The notes beneath the pieces are model-generated. The model did no database searches. It saw only the letters and a list, made by a program, of their open reading frames with translations, and was not told the DNA's origin. Below are positions 59,237 through 64,000 of a stretch of DNA of 64,000 nucleotides, piece after piece; the stretch's first letter is position 1, and each line of letters begins with the position of its first letter. The position numbers and the translations under genes are program-made. The DNA lies in NCBI GenBank assembly GCA_037176845.1, contig JAYKXP010000006.1:62001-126000 (forward strand), in the 5' to 3' direction. This stretch comes from Paramarasmius palmivorus. Its lineage: Eukaryota > Basidiomycota > Agaricomycetes > Agaricales > Marasmiaceae.

Positions 59237-60780
59237 ATGTCTTCCACTGAGATCGTTTCATTCGGAGGTGGCAGCCTCATTAACAGGGTCAGAACGACGT
59301 TTGCGGTACTGGGTGGCGTATATGTTCTCGCTGTAGGTCTTCTCGCCGTTCCGTACTTCCAAAGCCAGTGAGTAGCAAAAAATTTCTCGCTGATAAGTTC
59401 ACCGAGGCTTACCTCTGAACTATAGTACAATCTACCTGAACGCAATTCGTTTGCCTTGGTTTGCCAATTTCGATGCACCCGAAAAATATGGTCTAGCTTG
59501 TGCGTGAAGCCGTCGCAGATCCATAGTTCGACTTGATACTCACCGCCTTTCGATTTCAGTAAACAAGACCTACAACTTTAAGATTCATACGACAGATAAC
59601 GAAACACTCGGCTCATGGTTCATTTTCTCAGAATCGGTATACCAAGCCTTACCAACTCCACGAACTTCCCCCCAACCATACATCTCGGAGGCCCTTCGAT
59701 CTAGACCAACCATTCTCTTCTTCCACGGTAATGCCGCTACTAGAGCTTTCAGTGCACGAGTACAACACTATTCCTCATTCACGTCGCGTCTCCGTGTGAA
59801 TGTTCTCGCCATCGACTATCGAGGCTTCGCTGAAAGCTCTGGTACCCCATCCGAAGAGGGTCTTGTCAGAGATGCTCGCGCCGCTTGGGAGTGGCTGCTT
59901 AGCCAAGGTGCTAAAGGAGAGGACATCATTATTATGGGCCACAGTCTGGGAACAGGTGTCAGCGCAAGATTAGCTGCGGAGCTGTCTGAAGAAGGTTTAG
60001 CTTATAGAGCGGTGGTTCTTATGAGCCCCTTCTCAAGCATCGAGTCGGTTCTCAAGACATACAATGTCTTTGGAACCATTCCGTTAATAAAGCCTCTCGC
60101 AGTGATCCCATATGCAATGAGTAAGTTGTGCGATAACCTTGCTTGACATGTGTTACTCATTTTCTGTCATTCGTAGACTTCGTATCATGGGCGTTGATAC
60201 ACAAGTTTGATACGCTCGGTGTTGTACCCGTAGGTGTATTCCGCGGTGTTTCATTCCTTTTAAGTCTCACCCCATTTTATAGAAAATTAAAGGCGAAGTT
60301 CTCATTGCACATGCCGGTAAGTGATCGTGTATCCTGAAAGTAGCAACATATTTAAATTAGGCCACAGAAAACGACTGGGACATCCCCTACACGCACTCCG
60401 AAGCCATCTTCAATGCGTTCTTGGAACCCCTTCTCCCCTCCGTCAAACTCCCACTCAACCCCGCCGCTCTTTCCAAAGACGAATGGTCGGCCTTCACATC
60501 ACAGATTCAAACTCGAAACACCAAGCGTGAGGAAATCGTCAGCACGACTAAACATACCCACTTTGGCACCATTCAAGAGTTCAAACAAGGCGGTAGAAAT
60601 ATCGTTTTTGTCAAGACCCTTGAGGGTAAACACGACTACATAGGAATCCAGGAAGGTCTGCAGGATATCATTGGACAAAGGTACAACCTATTCGAGACTA
60701 CGGCTCTTGTTAGCCCGAGCTCAGGGAAGGATTCCCCTGACGATGCGGAGTATGTGAAAGGGAAGGAGTTCTTTGAGTAG
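59237..60780 (+). CDS. Alpha/beta hydrolase of the BEM46/ABHD12 family
   Basis: Membrane-anchored serine hydrolase, probably a monoacylglycerol or lysophospholipid lipase at the ER. N-terminal hydrophobic segment TFAVLGGVYVLAVGLLAVPY (residues about 20-39) follows a short cytosolic tail. The fold has ILFFHGNAATR (oxyanion HGNA), VLAIDYRGFAESSG, nucleophile elbow IIMGHSLGTGVSARLAAEL (Ser), and a late KHDYIG with the catalytic His near residue 410. NAFLEPLLPSVKLP and the acidic C-terminus close the protein at 60780. Five or more exons: the first ends near 59367, the next starts at the AG near 59426 (TIYLNAIRLPWF). Start at 59237 (MSSTEIVSFGGG) lies just before the anchor; an in-frame Met at 59132 is an alternative. 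Confidence 0.83.
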
Positions 60781-60938
60781 ATGCTCGACACGACATAGAC
60801 GAAGTTCACGCTCAATACTTATTCATGATTATGTCCTTGACGGACTCTTTATTCTACTATCTACTTGTGGATGTACGGGATGTCACAGAATACATTGCTA
60901 CTAGACTCTCATGATACTTTTGGCCCCTCAAAGCACAA

Positions 60939-61834
60939 CTAAAATCTAATGTTTTGCTCGCCGCTTCCGTCGGCCTTTCCGCTCTGTCCACCATGTCCAG
61001 TGTTCAGATGAATCTCCCAGTGAGGAACTGTTCCTTTTGGTGGCGTTGCCAACGGCGGCGCACCAGGCATATAAGGATGGTGTGCCAAATCAGCTCTAGG
61101 AACCGGAGGTCTTGTCCTTCGCGGGGGCTGGAGGCAGTCTAACACTGCCAGACGCGCTGCAGTGAATTCTTTCGGAGTGTCGGCGTGCGCACGAATAGCT
61201 TTCTTAGTGGTCGAGGAAAATGACTTGTAGCTGTTGTAAGCATCTAATAGGAGAGACGTAGGGCACTGGCTCACGCTATATGGAATACTAGACTGGTCGA
61301 TGACCCAGGTATGATCCACGGCGACAGCCAATGCTTGCTCGCGTCGTCGTTTGCAACGGTCTTCGCTATCTTCGTAGTCGGGTTCTCGATAGCTGTACAG
61401 AGACCCGTAAGGTTTCTATCCATGCAAGAAGCCAACCATCGCGTACCATGAAGGTGGTTTGGGCGGTCTCGGCTGGAGTTCGATAGGACCTACTCCTTCA
61501 GATGTCAACCTGAAGACTGTTATTCTTGTTTAGAATGGTAGCCGAGTTGTTGAAGGGATTTATGAAGCATACGTAGAGGTCCCTCATCCACCTTCTCGGC
61601 GTCACTTTTCCTCTCTAGCTTCCGCCGTTTTCGTCTATTGCCATCTTTATCCTCGACCGCGAATTCTAGAGATCCTTTGATTGTCTGCTGAAGATGTGTT
61701 AAAAGCTCCTTGTCACCCTCGGCTTCAGAATGGCCCGAGTCATCATCATCCTCGTCGTATGCAAATAGTTCACGACGAGAGATGGATTTTGAGGCAAGGG
61801 GGCGGAGATGAGGGTTTGAGAAACGAGGTGTCAT
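60939..61834 (-). CDS. Hypothetical nuclear-type acidic/basic protein
   Basis: Not recognised. Three or more exons. N-terminus MTPRFSNPHLRPLASKSISR, an acidic run (YDEDDDDSGHSEAEGDKE), then RRKRRKLERKSDAEKV (basic, NLS-like). After an intron: LFRLTSEGVGPIELQPRPPK and PPSWYA, then SEDRCKRRREQALAVAVDHTW. The C-terminal half (IPYSVSQCPTSLLLDAYNSY, KEFTAARLAVLDCLQPPRR) ends Pro/Gly-rich with stop at 60939. Motif IELQPRPPKPPSWYA looks conserved-like but I know no family. The junction at 61571 (c|tc) was chosen as the one restoring a long frame. An in-frame Met at 61855 is the alternative start. Confidence 0.55.
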
Positions 61835-62385
61835 TGTTTTTTTGATGGTACGCACGGACCAGGTATCTCATGGGTCTTCCAATACTACGCTACTTACATG
61901 CCCGCAGCGTCTCGGTTGTGGAAAGTGACTCTATCCACGCTCCGGTTACTCACTGCAGATGATTCCTAGTATAATGCGGTTACGATTGAGGTACAAAAGC
62001 TCCAACGAGCTACGAACATTAGTGCGCGAGTTGAGTCGCACACTGCCGTTCGCTGTCATGTTGCTTCGGATAGCTGGGATAGCTACTAGGGTGAGCTAGC
62101 GTATGTAGGTACGACTATAAGGTGTACGACTAGGGTATGTCCGGGCGGTAAATGGGTAGGTGGACAGTAGGATGAGCTACAATTACGATTACGCGGGTAG
62201 TGTGATTTCTGCAGGTTGAAAGCAGACTTTTTGGGATGATACACGAATGGAATGCCAAATGAGAGGATACGGAGTTACCGAAATACGCACGTAAAATGCG
62301 CAGACCATTGAAATCAATACCGAACGTAAAAAAAGTCGTTAAGAATCCTAAGCACATATCGTCGTGATTGATGATGAGGTGAGAC
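61835..62385. other. Intergenic between unknown gene and EMG1 end
   Basis: 551 bp; promoter of the unknown gene. Several short TAGGTA-like words near 62090-62160. No gene seen. Confidence 0.4.
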
Positions 62386-64000
62386 TCAGAGCACATTCCA
62401 CAGATCCTCGAGGGCGCAACAGAACTGGCAACATGGTGTGAGCATTGAACACAAGGAAGCCATAGCAAAGTCGCACCTTGCCACATGCCACGCTGGCACT
62501 GAGTGGGTATGCGCTTATACCAATCTTTTCGTCAACATATGCATCAGCAAAGTCGTCCTTGCCCCGTGCCATTGCACCAACGAATACAGCAATGTTATGA
62601 GTCTCCGGTATCGTGGGGAGGTAGGTCGACAAACGGCGAACAGGCGAATCACCAGACAATGCTGTCATAGCGGAGGTAGTTAGGTTGGAGACTGCTATAA
62701 GGAATAGGCTTGGACACGTACTGATTTTGTGTGTGTTTGGTGGGAAATGGTCGGTGACAGGATTCTGGAATATATTGGGTATGGTAAGAATCAGAGGTAT
62801 GAATCAGACCACCCCACGTACCTTGACCACTTTCAGCAACTTTTCAGGGCCATTGACACCTCTTATCGATAGTTTGTGTAGTAGTTGCACTGTTGGAGAA
62901 GATAAAGATGTGAGTGTGTTCACATGACTCGGAAGATGTGGACTTACCCATGAGGCCGCTAAATCGCTTGAACGTTCGTGGAATTCGTACATGAGGATTG
63001 ACCTCGATGAGAACACCTTTTGCAGTGTGTATGTAGACTTGAAGAAGGCCAGCCTTGTTCAACGGTGAGTCAAGGAGTGTGAGAAGACACTATGATGTAT
63101 GGGTTAGTATGCCGATTTTCCGATCAGTGTAAAGAAATGAATAGAACTTGAGCCCAGAATGGGCGAAACACGGGGGAAAATCCAAGCCATGAGAACAGTA
63201 TTACAGATAGCGAACAGCGGCTACGTATGTAGCGAGGTTTTTCAGAACATTGTGTGTAAGATGAACAAAGAATTGAGAGAAGTACTTCCTCGAAGAACTT
63301 CGCAGAATAAAAATAGGGCAAAAGTACTAATAATGGCTTGGGTAGAATGATAGAGGACGAACCTGGTGCGTAATATCGGGTCGTGCGTCTGCGATATCCC
63401 TCCCAGTCTTGGCCAGAATGCCTTGATGATCATCGCAGTTCAACAACGTATACTTGACTTCTCCTTCTTTCCCCTTGCGGCCTGCCTTGGAGCTTCCGGA
63501 GACGCGGTATGCTTCTAGGCATGCGTTCTCTAGAACGACGAATAACCGACGGGGATTGGTATTGGACGAAAGGCTACCACGGGGTACTTGTGCCTGTACA
63601 GGCAACATGTGGGGGTTGGCAGTAGCATCTCGCTTGACGGCCGGGGTCGTGGTAGGGGCAGGGAAAGGATTGGCATTTGGATTGAGACTCGATGAAATTT
63701 TTGATTCGGTAGTGTTGGCCAGCTTTCGTGATCTGGCGCTGGGAAGGGGTTTTGTTGGTCGATCTTGTGCTACTTCCTGTTGTACTGGAGTAGAATCTTC
63801 ATTGTCAGACGAATCTGAGCTGGATAAGCCTTCGCCAGTGACGATGTAGCTGGTTTTTTCGTGATCGACTTGCATATCTTCTTCTTCTGGGGATGTATTG
63901 TCGTCGTCGTCGTGAACAGGTTCGTGCTGCCTGCGACGTTGAAGGGGGCGTTCACCTGGGGTAGACTTGGGGCGTGGTGGTGGTTCGAGATGAGGACGTG
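62386..64000 (-). CDS. EMG1: rRNA pseudouridine N1-methyltransferase (SPOUT), cut at the 5' end by window edge
   Basis: Nep1/Emg1 methylates a pseudouridine in 18S rRNA and is needed for 40S subunit assembly in the nucleolus. Conserved blocks: [126 protein letters not shown] and [19 protein letters not shown]. The last two form the SAM-binding knot. Stop at 62386. At least six exons. An unusually long disordered N-terminal extension (Ser/Asp/Glu-rich with [19 protein letters not shown]) precedes the domain and runs off the window; yeast Emg1 lacks such length. The start codon is not visible. Confidence 0.92.

Noticed and set aside
1..64000. Secondary-metabolite cluster, CRISPR array, rRNA operon or intact transposon
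   Set aside because: Only a single P450 and no backbone synthase; no regular spacer arrays; no rRNA; no transposase or reverse transcriptase reading found in any frame.

Overview
The window is nuclear DNA from a filamentous basidiomycete, most likely a mushroom-forming Agaricomycete. The support is: many short introns (often 45-60 nt, GT-AG), a 7-TM protein with the DUF6533-type start typical of mushroom genomes, a HET-domain protein, a basidiomycete-type Cup9/Tos8-like TALE homeodomain factor, and dense genes on both strands. There is no bacterial operon, rRNA, convincing tRNA, CRISPR or intact transposon. All exon models were built by hand from splice signals and protein-family continuity; no search was run.

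Layout. 1-9.5 kb: the 5' part of the cohesin loader SCC2 (minus, cut by the window edge) shares a 143-bp divergent promoter with mitochondrial ferredoxin YAH1; then a class I methyltransferase, the eEF1A chaperone CHP1/PBDC1 and a GT61 glycosyltransferase, all plus. 9.8-14.1 kb: a cytochrome P450 whose heme exon is isolated by oversized introns. 14.1-17.3 kb: a gene-free stretch with a cluster of inverted repeats. 17.3-24.4 kb: a TALE homeodomain regulator and the spindle-pole scaffold NUD1/CDC11 (both minus). 24.7-29 kb: poorly resolved loci, including a Ser-rich orphan. 29.2-36.8 kb: the RRM protein Vip1, an alpha/beta hydrolase ending in -AKL (PTS1), an approximately 250-bp tandem duplication, the 7-TM protein and a zinc alcohol dehydrogenase. 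38-39.5 kb: a protein with an internal ubiquitin-like fold. 39.5-42.2 kb: no gene recognised. 42.2-50.6 kb: USB1, beta-carbonic anhydrase, glyoxalase I, a DUF1917 protein, IWR1 and a histidine-phosphatase-like protein with an altered second catalytic motif. 51.8-60.8 kb: an intronless CPA2 antiporter with telomere-like repeats upstream and a broken copy of its own 3' end downstream, a HET-domain protein, the anion transporter BOR1 and a BEM46/ABHD12-type hydrolase. 60.9-64 kb: an unknown protein and the ribosome-biogenesis methyltransferase EMG1/NEP1, cut by the right edge.

How the genes relate. This is mostly a housekeeping chromosome segment (cohesin loading, Fe-S biogenesis, elongation-factor folding, mitotic exit/septation, U6 snRNA trimming, Pol II import, ribosome biogenesis, pH and anion balance) interspersed with accessory genes (P450, GT61, 7-TM, ADH, HET, antiporter). 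I saw no clear multi-gene novel system. The best leads are the ubiquitin-like protein with an internal Gly-Gly and long C-terminal extension, the possible pseudo-acid-phosphatase, the SCC2 octapeptide repeats, and the antiporter with its tandem 3'-end copy.
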